From Bradyrhizobium iriomotense (GTDB lineage Bacteria; Pseudomonadota; Alphaproteobacteria; Rhizobiales; Xanthobacteraceae), in assembly GCF_030160715.1 (NCBI RefSeq), contig NZ_BSOW01000010.1, positions 1 to 64,000 of the forward strand: a stretch of 64,000 bases of DNA, in the 5' to 3' direction. Positions 39,735 to 47,921 of this stretch are shown one piece after another; position 1 is the first letter of the stretch; each line of letters starts with the position of its first letter. A program made the translations under genes and the position numbers. The notes beneath the pieces are model-generated. The model had not been told where the DNA came from and made no database searches. It saw nothing but the letters and a program-made list of their open reading frames with translations.

Positions 39735-39790
39735 AGCGCATTCGTTTCCGCGCGGAGCTCTCCCTGCTGCGCTTCCTTGGCGGACAACTG

Positions 39791-39823
39791 CTTCGCCGCC
39801 CCTCCGCGGCGAAGCCTTTTCTT
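39791..39823 (+). terminator. Intrinsic terminator/attenuator between cbbS and cbbX
   Basis: CTTCGCCGC (39791-39799) pairs perfectly with GCGGCGAAG (39806-39814) around a 6-nt loop, followed by CCTTTTCTT. It ends eleven bases before the cbbX ATG, so it should stop most transcripts after cbbS and let a fraction read into cbbX and cbbE. Confidence 0.8.
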
Positions 39824-39833
39824 CGAGAGTCCC

Positions 39834-40766
39834 ATGCTTGATCTGCCCCATGCGAAAGCCACCGAGACGAGCGAGGCCGTCTTCGATCTCCGCAAGGAGG
39901 CCGAAGCGGCAGGAATCACCGAGACGCTGCGCGAGCTCGATCAGGAGCTGATCGGCCTGAAGCCGGTAAAGAGCCGGGTGCGCCAGATCGCTTCGCTCCT
40001 CCTCATCGAGCGGATTCGCCAGCGCGCCGGCCTCGTCGCCGCGCCGCCGACGATGCACATGTCGTTCACCGGCAATCCCGGTACCGGCAAGACCACCGTC
40101 GCGCTGCGCATGGCAAAAATCCTTCACGGTCTCGGCTTCGTGCGGCGCGGGCAGGTGATCTCGGTGACGCGCGATGATCTCGTCGGACAATATATCGGCC
40201 ACACTGCGCCGAAGACCAAGGAGATATTGAAGAAAGCAATGGGCGGCGTGCTGTTCATCGACGAGGCCTATTACCTGCATCGTCCCGACAATGAGCGCGA
40301 CTACGGCCAGGAGGCGATCGAAATCCTGCTCCAGGTGATGGAGAACCAGCGCGAGGACCTCGTTGTCATTCTCGCCGGTTATGGCGAACGGATGACGAAT
40401 TTCTTTGCTTCCAATCCAGGCTTCCGCTCGCGCATCGCTCATCACATCGAATTCCCCGACTATTCGGAAGCTGAATTGCTCTTCATCGCGGACTTGATGT
40501 TGCAGGAGCGGGGATATCGCTTCTCGGCTGCCGCGCGCGAGGCTTTCGAAAAGTACATCGCGCTGCGCCGGATGCAGTCGTTCTTCTCCAACGCGCGCTC
40601 GATCCGCAACGCCGTCGATCGCATCCGGCTGCGCCAGGCCGACCGCCTGGTTTCCGATCTCGACCGCATGCTCGAGATTTCAGACCTCGAGACCATTGAT
40701 TCCGCTGACGTGCTGGCGAGCCGGGTGTTCAGCGGCGGAGCCGACGCGCGGAGTTCAAATCCATGA
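39834..40766 (+). CDS. cbbX: Red-type RuBisCO activase
   Basis: A 310-residue AAA+ ATPase from ATG 39834. Walker [10 protein letters not shown] lies near residue 80, Walker [11 protein letters not shown] near 140, and the central pore loop [11 protein letters not shown] carries the Tyr that engages the RuBisCO large-subunit tail. It removes inhibitory sugar phosphates from form IC RuBisCO. Its TGA overlaps the cbbE ATG (ATGA at 40763-40766). Length is normal. Confidence 0.95.
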   Translation: MLDLPHAKATETSEAVFDLRKEAEAAGITETLRELDQELIGLKPVKSRVRQIASLLLIERIRQRAGLVAAPPTMHMSFTGNPGTGKTTVALRMAKILHGLGFVRRGQVISVTRDDLVGQYIGHTAPKTKEILKKAMGGVLFIDEAYYLHRPDNERDYGQEAIEILLQVMENQREDLVVILAGYGERMTNFFASNPGFRSRIAHHIEFPDYSEAELLFIADLMLQERGYRFSAAAREAFEKYIALRRMQSFFSNARSIRNAVDRIRLRQADRLVSDLDRMLEISDLETIDSADVLASRVFSGGADARSSNP

Positions 40767-41500
40767 CGAATGAAATCATCATCGCCCCCTCGATCCTCGC
40801 CGCGAACTTTGCGAGGCTCGGCGAGGAGATCGCCGCGATCGATGCGGCTGGCGCCGACTGGATCCATTGCGACGTCATGGACGGGCATTTCGTGCCCAAC
40901 ATCAGCTTTGGTGCCGATGTGATCAAGGCGATCAGGCCGTCCACCAGCAAGACGTTCGATGTCCACCTCATGATCACGCCGGTCGATTGCTATCTCGAAG
41001 CCTTCGCGAAAGCCGGTGCCGACATCATCACGGTCCATGCCGAGGCCGGGCCGCATCTGGACCGCTCCTTGCAGGCGATCCGCGCGCTCGGCAAGAAGGC
41101 CGGCGTGAGCCTGTGCCCGGCAACGCCGGAAGCTGCGATCGAATATGTGCTTGATCGTGTCGACCTGATTCTCGTGATGACGGTCAATCCGGGCTTCGGC
41201 GGGCAATCGTTTTTGGGATCGCAGCTCGAGAAGATCCGGCGCATCCGCGCGATGATCGGAGACCGACCGATCCGGCTCGAGGTCGATGGCGGCGTCACGC
41301 GCGACAACGCCGCCGTGGTTGCGGCCGCCGGCGCTGACACGCTGGTGGCGGGATCGGCGGTGTTCCGCGGCAATGGCAGTGCCGACTACGCGAACAACAT
41401 TGCCGCCATCCGTGTTGCGGCGGAATCCGGCCGGGTTCCGAAGCTGCAATATGGTTCGGCATCGCCGGTGCGGACTAGCGAGAGCGAACTGGTCCGATAA
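40763..41500 (+). CDS. cbbE: Ribulose-phosphate 3-epimerase
   Basis: A 245-residue TIM-barrel enzyme that interconverts xylulose and ribulose 5-phosphate. Landmarks: [34 protein letters not shown] (metal His and Asp), [20 protein letters not shown] and EVDGGV (phosphate and metal site). Translationally coupled to cbbX. It is the last gene of the cbb unit. Also named rpe in non-autotrophs. Confidence 0.95.
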   Translation: MTNEIIIAPSILAANFARLGEEIAAIDAAGADWIHCDVMDGHFVPNISFGADVIKAIRPSTSKTFDVHLMITPVDCYLEAFAKAGADIITVHAEAGPHLDRSLQAIRALGKKAGVSLCPATPEAAIEYVLDRVDLILVMTVNPGFGGQSFLGSQLEKIRRIRAMIGDRPIRLEVDGGVTRDNAAVVAAAGADTLVAGSAVFRGNGSADYANNIAAIRVAAESGRVPKLQYGSASPVRTSESELVR

Positions 41501-41968
41501 GCCCGCGCGGCATTTCGCAGATGCATGCCTGCTGCGAGCGAGCGGAATTCGGATGAGTGAGCGCATCCCGGTGGTGGAACGTCGGCGCCAGGGCAGTGCG
41601 CCTCAAAATGAAAGAGCCGCCGGTTCCAGTTCCGTGCGGCTCCGGGAAGTCGCGGCTGCATGCCGATCTGTCGCAGTCCCTGTGTACCGCCGTTACCTTG
41701 TTTGCGGCCATACGCAGGAACTCATAGCGGAAATCTTTTGGCTTGACTGTGACTTGCCCCACTCGCGCCGCAACTTTGTGGCATGAACCTGACTCGGCTG
41801 ACGGCAAAACCTTTCCGAAGTTTGACCCAAGGCAAAGCGAACGGGCTGGCGTCCGCGTTAACTCTCCAATGAGAGTGAGTGGCCGCGCAGCAAATGTTTC
41901 GCATGAATGCAATATCCGCGACGCAAACCGGCGAAATAAGCCGGGCGTAGCCAAGGAGGGAGATTCGC
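41501..41968. other. Intergenic region with one hairpin
   Basis: 468 bases after cbbE without a supportable gene. GAGCCGC (41614-41620) pairs with GCGGCTC (41636-41642). Read on the minus strand the hairpin is followed by a T-rich stretch, so it could terminate an antisense transcript. ACTCTC-CAAT-GAGAGT forms a small hairpin near 41861-41876. Confidence 0.4.
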
Positions 41969-42181
41969 ATGGAGAACGTACGTCGATACCGTGCTCTGGC
42001 GTCCTTGTGCCGTCAGCAGGCGGCATATCGACCCCTGCAAAGCTGGGATCTTCTCGGCCAGGCCGAGCACTTCGAACATCTCGCCGAAACAGAGCTGAGA
42101 GCTCACTTCGACGCATGCAATTCACAAGGTGCCGACGACGCAGCCGCCGTCGCGGAGTGGCAGCCTCCCGCCGCCGCGTGA
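41969..42181 (+). CDS. Small helical protein, paralogue of 29323-29544
   Basis: A 70-residue protein preceded by AAGGAGGGAG. MENVRRYRALASLCRQQAAYRPLQSW and DLLGQAEHFEHLAETEL give two amphipathic helices, closely matching the 73-residue protein at 29323-29544. The C-terminus is acidic and low in complexity. Function unknown. It sits next to a universal stress protein gene. Confidence 0.65.
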   Translation: MENVRRYRALASLCRQQAAYRPLQSWDLLGQAEHFEHLAETELRAHFDACNSQGADDAAAVAEWQPPAAA

Positions 42182-42196
42182 GACGCGAAGCTCGCG

Positions 42197-43033
42197 TCAA
42201 TGCGACATCAGCGTCGGGACCGTCATCGTGTGCAGCATCGCGCGCGTGACGCCGCCCAGCACGCGCTCCTGCAGGCGCGAATGACCGTAGCCGCCCATCA
42301 CCAGCAGATCGAGGCTCTCGTCGGCTGCGAGTGACAGGATTGTCGGCTGAATGTCGGCGCGGCTCGCCGACAGGCTGACGATCCGAGCGTCCAGCCCGAG
42401 CCGTGCCAAATGCCTTGCGAGCTGATCCGCCGAAGCCGCGCCGGGCGCGGGCGTCGGCTCGTTCACCGTCATGATGACGATCTCTTCGGCCCGCGACAGG
42501 AACGGCATCGCGTCGCGCACGGCACGCGCCGCGACGCGGCTGCCGTCCCAAGCGATGCCGATCCGCCGAGTCTTGAATGTGCCGCGGAAGATATGCGGCA
42601 GGAACAGCACCGGCCCACCGGCCTGGAACAGGATCTCCTGTGGCAGGTCGCTGTCGAAGGATCCTTGATCTGCATCGGGCTGGAGCACGACGCTGAAATC
42701 GTGGAGGCGCGCCATCGCACCGACCATGTCGATCGCGTCCGCCGGGATCGCGCCGACCGGGTGGCAGCTATGGGAAATGCCGGCGTGCCTGGCTTCGGTC
42801 TCGAACACCGTGAGCACGGTCTCGGCGCGCTCGACCGCGCGCTCGCGCTCCATTTCGAACACGGCGGCCACCGCCGCGCCGCCTTCCATCACATAGGCCG
42901 TGCTGGTTGCGACATAGCCGACCGAGACCGCATCGAGATGGGCATTGAAGCCGGCTGCGAGTGACACCGCGCCATTGATGACCGGGCGCATGGGGCGTTC
43001 GGTCGGGATGTGGACGAGAATGTCTTTGATCAT
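42197..43033 (-). CDS. Tandem-domain universal stress protein (UspA family)
   Basis: A 278-residue protein started at ATG 43033 behind GGAGGCG. MIKDILVHIPTER begins the first domain, with residues about 1-145. The second domain begins RRIGIAWDGSRVAARAV and ends with VMGGYGHSRLQERVLGGVTRAML, the glycine-rich nucleotide-binding loop (G-x2-G-x9-G-S/T type). Only the second domain keeps an obvious ATP loop. Cytoplasmic stress-resistance role by family. Convergent with the preceding small protein gene. Confidence 0.88.
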   Translation of the reverse strand: MIKDILVHIPTERPMRPVINGAVSLAAGFNAHLDAVSVGYVATSTAYVMEGGAAVAAVFEMERERAVERAETVLTVFETEARHAGISHSCHPVGAIPADAIDMVGAMARLHDFSVVLQPDADQGSFDSDLPQEILFQAGGPVLFLPHIFRGTFKTRRIGIAWDGSRVAARAVRDAMPFLSRAEEIVIMTVNEPTPAPGAASADQLARHLARLGLDARIVSLSASRADIQPTILSLAADESLDLLVMGGYGHSRLQERVLGGVTRAMLHTMTVPTLMSH

Positions 43034-43238
43034 GGCGTCGCCTCCGGCGGAGATCATTGCACCGCTGTAATTTTCCACCGCGTGCTGAAATCGCCTTGAC
43101 CTGCATCAAACGCCGTCACCCGCGGCCGCAGGTCGCGGCTTTCTTTGCCAAGAATTAATCGCGTGGACGGGACGTCGTAATGTTGCGTCGTCAATGTTGG
43201 GAGCAAGGCGACTGCTCATCCAACATGGACATTTCGAC

Positions 43239-44819
43239 ATGAACGATCACGTTAATCCCGATTCCGCCAATCCACATGTCACCAAGCCGCGTGCGATCCT
43301 GAAACCCCGGCGCCTCGCGTTACTCGGCACCGTGGCCGCGCTCGGCGTCGCAGTGCTTGCCGCAGCCCCCGGCGGACATTCGCCGTTCGACGGCGCCTCC
43401 TTCACCTCGCCTGCGCTCGCCGCCGAAACGGCTCCGACTCCGCCTGGCTTTGCCGATCTGGTCACCAAGGTGAAGCCCGCCGTGATCTCGGTGCGCGTCA
43501 AGATCGACCAGGCCGATGACAAGAGCGCGATGCTCCAGCAGAACCGGATGGACTCGGATGAGGATTCGCCGTTCGGCCAGTTCCCGAAGGAGTTCGGCTT
43601 CCGCCTGCCGAAGGGCATGCAGCAAATGCCGAACGGGATGCCGCAGCGCCACCGCGTGATCACCGGCGAAGGCTCGGGCTTTTTCATCTCGCCCGACGGC
43701 TATGCCGTCACCAACAATCACGTCGTCGACCACGCCCAGTCCGTGCAGGTGACGGCGGACGACGGCACGATCTACACCGCCAAGGTCATCGGCACCGATC
43801 CGAAGACCGACCTTGCGCTGATCAAGGTCGACGGCAAGAAGGATTTTCCGTTCGTGAAATTCTCCGAGCAGCGCCCGCGGATCGGTGACTGGGTGGTTGC
43901 TGTCGGCAATCCGTTCGGCCTCGGCGGCACGGTGACGGCGGGCATCGTCTCGGCCAACGGCCGCGACATCGGCGCCGGCCCCTATGACGACTACATCCAG
44001 ATCGACGCGCCCATCAACAAGGGCAATTCCGGCGGTCCGGCCTTCGACATGAACGGCAACGTGATCGGCGTGAACACCGCGATCTTCTCGCCGTCCGGCG
44101 GCTCGGTCGGCATCGGCTTCGACATTCCGGCCAACACCGCAAAGCTCGTCGTCGCCCAGCTCAAGGACAAGGGCTCGGTCACGCGTGGCTGGCTCGGAGT
44201 CCAGGTGCAGCCGGTGACGGCTGATATTGCCGACAGCCTCGGGCTGAAGGAAGCGAAGGGCGCGATCGTCGACACGCCGCAGGACAACAGCCCGGCGGCC
44301 AAGGCCGGCATTGAGGCGGGCGACGTCATCACCGCCGTCAACGGCACCGCCGTCAAGGACTCCCGCGATCTGGCCCGTACCATCGGCACGATGGCGCCGG
44401 GCAGCTCGGTGAAGCTCGACGTCTGGCACAAGGGCGAGAGCAAGACCGTGAGCGTGAACCTCGGCGAGCTCCCGAACGAGCGCCAGGCCAAGGCGAACGA
44501 CAAGGCGAACGACAAGGCGGACGAAGGTCAGCCGAGCGCGGGTACGCCGCGTCTCGGCCTCAGCCTCGCACCGGCCGGCGACGTGCAGGGCGCGGGACAG
44601 AAGGGCGTCGTCGTGACCTCCGTTGATCCGGAAGGCCCGGCGGCAAGCCGCGGCATCCAGACCGGCGACGTCATCCTCAATGTCGGCGGCAAGGCCGTCG
44701 GCAGCATCGACGATGTCCGCGCCGAGCTGAAGCAGGCAAAATCCGCCGGCAAGCGCAGCGTGCTGTTGCAGGTGAAGAGCGCGGAGGCGACGAAGTTCGT
44801 CGCGGTGCCGCTGGCGTAA
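43239..44819 (+). CDS. degP: Periplasmic Do-like serine protease (DegP/MucD family)
   Basis: A 526-residue HtrA-type protease from ATG 43239 (an upstream in-frame ATG at 43194 gives a leader without parallels). Residues about 25-60 form a signal anchor/signal peptide. The trypsin-like triad is His161 (TNNHVVDHA), Asp191 (KTDLALIK) and Ser264 (GNSGGPAF). Two PDZ domains follow, from TRGWLGVQVQPV and TPRLGLSLAPAG, joined by a Lys/Asn/Asp-rich linker. It degrades or chaperones misfolded envelope proteins. A clear terminator follows. Confidence 0.92.
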   Translation: MNDHVNPDSANPHVTKPRAILKPRRLALLGTVAALGVAVLAAAPGGHSPFDGASFTSPALAAETAPTPPGFADLVTKVKPAVISVRVKIDQADDKSAMLQQNRMDSDEDSPFGQFPKEFGFRLPKGMQQMPNGMPQRHRVITGEGSGFFISPDGYAVTNNHVVDHAQSVQVTADDGTIYTAKVIGTDPKTDLALIKVDGKKDFPFVKFSEQRPRIGDWVVAVGNPFGLGGTVTAGIVSANGRDIGAGPYDDYIQIDAPINKGNSGGPAFDMNGNVIGVNTAIFSPSGGSVGIGFDIPANTAKLVVAQLKDKGSVTRGWLGVQVQPVTADIADSLGLKEAKGAIVDTPQDNSPAAKAGIEAGDVITAVNGTAVKDSRDLARTIGTMAPGSSVKLDVWHKGESKTVSVNLGELPNERQAKANDKANDKADEGQPSAGTPRLGLSLAPAGDVQGAGQKGVVVTSVDPEGPAASRGIQTGDVILNVGGKAVGSIDDVRAELKQAKSAGKRSVLLQVKSAEATKFVAVPLA

Positions 44820-44840
44820 GTCAGGAAACAGCAACGACCA

Positions 44841-44866
44841 AAGGCGGCCTTCGGGCCGCCTTTTTC
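44841..44866 (+). terminator. Intrinsic terminator after the Do-like protease gene
   Basis: AAGGCGGCC (44841-44849), tetraloop TTCG, GGCCGCCTT (44854-44862), then T's. Textbook intrinsic terminator. Confidence 0.92.
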
Positions 44867-45074
44867 ATCCGTCGGTAAGATTCCCTGAGGATAGCGATAA
44901 CATTCGCGTTAACGGGAGCGTTGAGGACAGGCTTCAGCCCCAAAAACCGCACTAAGTTAGAGTGATCGCGAGTCGCGTCATGCGGCTCGGCGGGCGAGGG
45001 CGGTTTTCAAGGCGGAACTTCTGGTCGCATTGCCGCTTTGTGGAACCGGATCTCGTCAGGGATCGGTGCCAACG

Positions 45075-45437
45075 ATGGATCGATTGAAGACCTTCAGCAA
45101 GGGCGCGTTGCTTTTCGCGTCGCTTGTGCTCTGCACTCAAAGTGCTCTGGGGCGCGACGACGGACGCTATACGGATTCGCCGCTCAAGCCATGGTTCGAC
45201 AGCCTGCGCAGCCACCTCGGTCCATGTTGCTCAGATGCCGATGGTGTGGCTGTCGCCGACCCCGATTGGGAATCGTACGGGGGACACTATCGCGTGCGCA
45301 TCGACGGTCAGTGGGTCGAGGTGCCCGATGAGGCTGTCATCACCGAGCCCAACCGGGCCGGGCGAACCATGGTGTGGCCGGTGAAGACAGCGTTCGGCAT
45401 TTCGATCCGCTGCTTCATGCCCGGCACGATGATCTGA
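45075..45437 (+). CDS. Small exported protein of unknown function
   Basis: A 120-residue protein from ATG 45075 with a Sec signal peptide ending near SALG. The mature part contains WFDSLRSHLGPCCSDADGVAVADPDWES, VRIDGQWVEVPDEAVI and FGISIRCFMPGTMI, with three cysteines. The VRIDG-W--VP core suggests a small beta-rich domain. It recurs, from memory, as a conserved hypothetical in Bradyrhizobium. No functional assignment. Confidence 0.7.
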   Translation: MDRLKTFSKGALLFASLVLCTQSALGRDDGRYTDSPLKPWFDSLRSHLGPCCSDADGVAVADPDWESYGGHYRVRIDGQWVEVPDEAVITEPNRAGRTMVWPVKTAFGISIRCFMPGTMI

Positions 45438-45523
45438 AGGCCAATATCCGAGGGCCAAGATCTGGGGGCGAAGCATCGACATTGGGTGGCGCACGAGAGA
45501 TTCGCGCACCCCCGTATGTCGTC

Positions 45524-45772
45524 TCACCGGGCGCTCTTCTTGCTCGACTTCCTCTTCGAGCTCTTCCGCTTCGACGTCTTCTTCGGGACTTTCTTGCCCT
45601 TCTTGCGCGCCTTCGACAGACCGATCGCGATCGCTTGCTTGCGGCTCTTCACGCGTCCGCCACGTCCGCCACGACCGCTCTTGGCCGTGCCTTTCTTGTA
45701 GCGACGCATCTCACTTTCGACCTCCTTGCCGGCGCTTTTCGAATAGCGCCGTGTCTTTGCTTTGCGTGCCAT
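45524..45772 (-). CDS. Lysine-rich DUF6496-type small basic protein
   Basis: An 82-residue, strongly basic protein from ATG 45772. ARKAKTRRYSKSAGKEVESEM, RYKKGTAKSG and VKSRKQAIAIGLSKARKKGKKV match the DUF6496 pattern, and the C-terminus is a histone H1-like Lys/Ser repeat. It probably binds nucleic acid; this is an inference from composition. An EcfG-type promoter (45797-45822) lies 25 bases upstream, indicating general-stress control. Confidence 0.75.
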   Translation of the reverse strand: MARKAKTRRYSKSAGKEVESEMRRYKKGTAKSGRGGRGGRVKSRKQAIAIGLSKARKKGKKVPKKTSKRKSSKRKSSKKSAR

Positions 45773-45796
45773 CGCTGATCTCCCTGGCTGCGGAAG

Positions 45797-45822
45797 AACA
45801 GCGCCTGACACGCAATAGTTCC
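45797..45822 (-). promoter_or_regulatory. EcfG-type promoter of the DUF6496 gene
   Basis: Minus strand: GGAAC (45818-45822), 17-nt spacer, TGTT (45797-45800). Start point expected near 45790, gene start 45772. Confidence 0.65.
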
Positions 45823-45835
45823 GGACCAGCTAACG

Positions 45836-46036
45836 TCAGAACGAATTGGCAAGCTCGATCTCGGCCTCCAGCGCCTGGATGCGCTTTGCTGCCTCGTCGA
45901 AGCTGAGATCCCGCGCATACTGGCCGGGCTGATAGGCCTCCTCGCTCAGTCGCCTTAGCCGCAGGACCTGGGCCCTGGTCATCTGCGCGGCGAGGAAATC
46001 CTTGGCGTCGTATTTACCTTCCACTCGCATTGCCAC
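45836..46036 (-). CDS. DUF3072-like small protein
   Basis: A 66-residue protein; the ATG two codons in is an alternative start. MTRAQVLRLRRLSEEAYQPGQYARDLSFDEAAKRIQALEAE follows the DUF3072 plan, a short SAP-like helical domain with the AAKRI-ALE ending. Function unknown. It lies just upstream, same strand, of the DUF6496 gene. Confidence 0.65.
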   Translation of the reverse strand: MAMRVEGKYDAKDFLAAQMTRAQVLRLRRLSEEAYQPGQYARDLSFDEAAKRIQALEAEIELANSF

Positions 46037-46091
46037 TCTCCATCCCTGAATCGTGACTTGACTATATGTTCCTATTTTGTTCTAACAAGCC

Positions 46092-46409
46092 ATGGACAAT
46101 AGAATTAATGAAATTCGTCGAAAAATCAGTGCGTTAAGGTCCGAGATGATCGACCTTGAGGCGTCGGTGCGCGACCTCATCAACCGCGATCGCGACTGCA
46201 GCGAAAGCGCGCTTCGATTGCTCGGATTGCGCCAGGACATGAAGCAGCTGATTGCCGACTGGAAGGCGGCCGGCGGTGGCGATCTCCTGCCCAATATCGG
46301 CGAGCGGGTGAGCCTCCGCGCGAACGTCAAGAACGATCCCAAGCCGAACAAGCAGAACGATCCCGAGCAGAACGGTTACAAGGCGGCCCGCATGGCCGTG
46401 CGCCGGTGA
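46092..46409 (+). CDS. Coiled-coil small protein
   Basis: A 105-residue hypothetical protein. The first 65 residues form an amphipathic coiled-coil (IRRKISALRSEMIDLEASVRDLI), the C-terminal part is polar with Asn/Pro-rich NDPKPNKQNDPEQNG. First of three small same-strand genes (46092-46885). Not recognised. Confidence 0.6.
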   Translation: MDNRINEIRRKISALRSEMIDLEASVRDLINRDRDCSESALRLLGLRQDMKQLIADWKAAGGGDLLPNIGERVSLRANVKNDPKPNKQNDPEQNGYKAARMAVRR

Positions 46410-46424
46410 AGCCGGGGGCTCGCC

Positions 46425-46649
46425 GTGGCTGAGGACCCGGACGCGTACCGGATTCTGAAGCTGCGTGCCGAGATTCTCGAACTTGGGTCGGCCATCCGCC
46501 AGTTGCGGCGTGCGGGCCTTGACGATGCCGCGGCCCAGCTTTTGATCGCGCGCAAGCGCGCGAAGCTCGAAGCACTCGTGAAGTGCGAGCCGCAAAGCGC
46601 AGCCCAGGCTCAATCCGGCCTTAACATGCCTGACATCCGACGCAGTTAA
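46425..46649 (+). CDS. Small helical protein
   Basis: A 74-residue hypothetical protein from GTG 46425, 15 bases after the preceding gene. LRAEILELGSAIRQLRRAGLDDAAAQLLIARKRAKLE forms a helical hairpin. No family recognised. Confidence 0.5.
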   Translation: MAEDPDAYRILKLRAEILELGSAIRQLRRAGLDDAAAQLLIARKRAKLEALVKCEPQSAAQAQSGLNMPDIRRS

Positions 46650-46684
46650 GTCCGCCACGTCACGCGGCGTGCCGGAGCCTTGCG

Positions 46685-46885
46685 TTGTTGGACACCGAGA
46701 CGACAGCCCTGCTGCGCGCGGTTCTTGATGAAGTCTGCGCGGATATCCCTGCATCCAAGACGGCCGCGCGCGAACGCGTCGCTGCGACGATTCTCGGGAT
46801 GATCCGCACGGGCCACCGCTCGATCGACGATCTGCGCCGCGTCGGCCGCGATGCGCTCAACCGGGCGCCGACGATGTGGCGCTAG
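46685..46885 (+). CDS. Small helical protein
   Basis: A 66-residue hypothetical protein from TTG 46685. LLRAVLDEVCADIPASKTAARERVAATILGMI and IDDLRRVGRDALNRAP are helical. Third gene of the small set, ended by the terminator at 46919-46944. Confidence 0.5.
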   Translation: MLDTETTALLRAVLDEVCADIPASKTAARERVAATILGMIRTGHRSIDDLRRVGRDALNRAPTMWR

Positions 46886-46918
46886 CTACGGGCGTCATGG
46901 TGGCACCTTCAATAAGAA

Positions 46919-46944
46919 AGCCCCGCGAAGGGCGGGGCTTTTTC
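46919..46944. terminator. Intrinsic terminator between convergent small genes
   Basis: AGCCCCGC (46919-46926), 5-nt loop, GCGGGGCT (46932-46939), then TTTTT. A's precede the stem, so it can serve both strands. Confidence 0.9.
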
Positions 46945-46958
46945 GGGTGTGAACGCAC

Positions 46959-47186
46959 TCACTTGCTGGGCATGCTGCCGGCCTGATTGGTGCCCGGGCC
47001 GACATTGCCCTGGCTCGATGGATTGGCTGCTCCTCCACCGCTCGACTTCATGTTCGCACCGGTCGTGGTCTGCGACGTGGTCGCGGACGAATGATGCTTC
47101 TTGTGAGATTTGGCTTGCGCGGCCAATGGCGCGGCCGCGAGGCCTGCTGCCACGATCATGGCAAAAGCGAGCTGGGTCTTCTTCAT
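46959..47186 (-). CDS. Small secreted Ser/Gly/Asn-rich protein
   Basis: A 75-residue protein with a Sec signal peptide (MKKTQLAFAMIVAAGLAAAPLAAQA) and a disordered mature tail starting KSHKKHHSS, rich in Ser, Thr, Gly and Asn. A good EcfG-type promoter at 47225-47249 puts it under general stress control. Function unknown. Confidence 0.75.
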   Translation of the reverse strand: MKKTQLAFAMIVAAGLAAAPLAAQAKSHKKHHSSATTSQTTTGANMKSSGGGAANPSSQGNVGPGTNQAGSMPSK

Positions 47187-47224
47187 GCGCGGAACTCCCT
47201 TGAGTTAAATTGACGCAGGGAGCC

Positions 47225-47249
47225 AACAGCGATCGGACCTGGGAGTTCC
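47225..47249 (-). promoter_or_regulatory. EcfG-type promoter of the small secreted protein gene
   Basis: Minus strand: GGAAC (47245-47249), 16-nt spacer, TGTT (47225-47228). Start point near 47217; gene start 47186. Confidence 0.7.
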
Positions 47250-47280
47250 AGCGCGCGTTACATGCGCCCTCAAGCGGGCT

Positions 47281-47538
47281 TCAAGATTCCTTGTCGTCCA
47301 TCAGAACGAACACGGCGCCGGTGAGAGTTGCGCCGATCGCAAAGCTCGTCACGAGCGTGATGACGAATACAAGAATGGTCGGGCTTCCTCCAGCCCTGAG
47401 CAGCGCCGCAACGGCTGGATTGATGAGTACGAGCATGAGGCCGAAGATGAGCCCGAGGGCCGCGCCCATCATCGCCTGCGTCATCAGCGTGATGGCGCCT
47501 GCCGTCGAAACCAAGCGTGGCGATTTTCGCGTTCGCAT
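47281..47538 (-). CDS. Two-helix membrane protein
   Basis: An 85-residue protein from ATG 47538 (an upstream TTG at 47553 is possible). Two hydrophobic helices, AALGLIFGLMLVLI and ILVFVITLVTSFAIGATLTGAVFVL, are separated by a short loop. Function unknown. A consensus EcfG-type promoter lies at 47564-47589. Confidence 0.7.
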   Translation of the reverse strand: MRTRKSPRLVSTAGAITLMTQAMMGAALGLIFGLMLVLINPAVAALLRAGGSPTILVFVITLVTSFAIGATLTGAVFVLMDDKES

Positions 47539-47563
47539 TGCCGCCCTCGACAATCATCCTGAA

Positions 47564-47589
47564 AACGCGCCGGACCACCCGCGAGTTCC
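47564..47589 (-). promoter_or_regulatory. EcfG-type promoter (consensus) of the two-helix protein gene
   Basis: Minus strand: GGAAC (47585-47589), 17-nt spacer, CGTT (47564-47567). Start point near 47557, 19 bases before the ATG. Confidence 0.75.
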
Positions 47590-47699
47590 TCGAATGCCGT
47601 ATCTTCCTGAACAAATATTCACAGTGCGCGATCTTCAGGTGGCGTTCATGCGAGGCGTGAGAAGATCGGGGCTGAAGCAACGACAAGGAAAGCTCGATC

Positions 47700-47921
47700 A
47701 TGGGACAGGTGATCTTTCTGTATCGCTCCCTTGCCTATCGAGACGCGGCGGCGGAAATGCTGCGCAAGGCGCGCATGCTGCCGCGTGGCGCCGAGCAGCG
47801 CGCCGCGCGAAGCTATGCGATGGCTCTGCGCGATCTCGAGCGGAGCGAAGCCTGGCTCGAGGGGCGCATCGCGAATGCGCCGTTGCAGATGCAGGCGGTG
47901 AGGGTGCGCGTCCGGCGCTAG
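47700..47921 (+). CDS. Small basic helical protein
   Basis: A 73-residue hypothetical protein preceded by AAGGAAAG. SLAYRDAAAEMLRKARMLPRGAEQRAARSYAMALRDLERSEAWLEGR is a helical hairpin like other small proteins of the region. It is convergent with the HWE kinase gene and overlaps its 3' end by 4 bases. Confidence 0.6.
   Translation: MGQVIFLYRSLAYRDAAAEMLRKARMLPRGAEQRAARSYAMALRDLERSEAWLEGRIANAPLQMQAVRVRVRR

Noticed and set aside
41722..41970. Minus-strand ORF of 82 codons after cbbE
   Set aside because: Irregular composition (many Cys, Arg, Ser), no ribosome-binding site and no similarity recognised. The region was left as intergenic.
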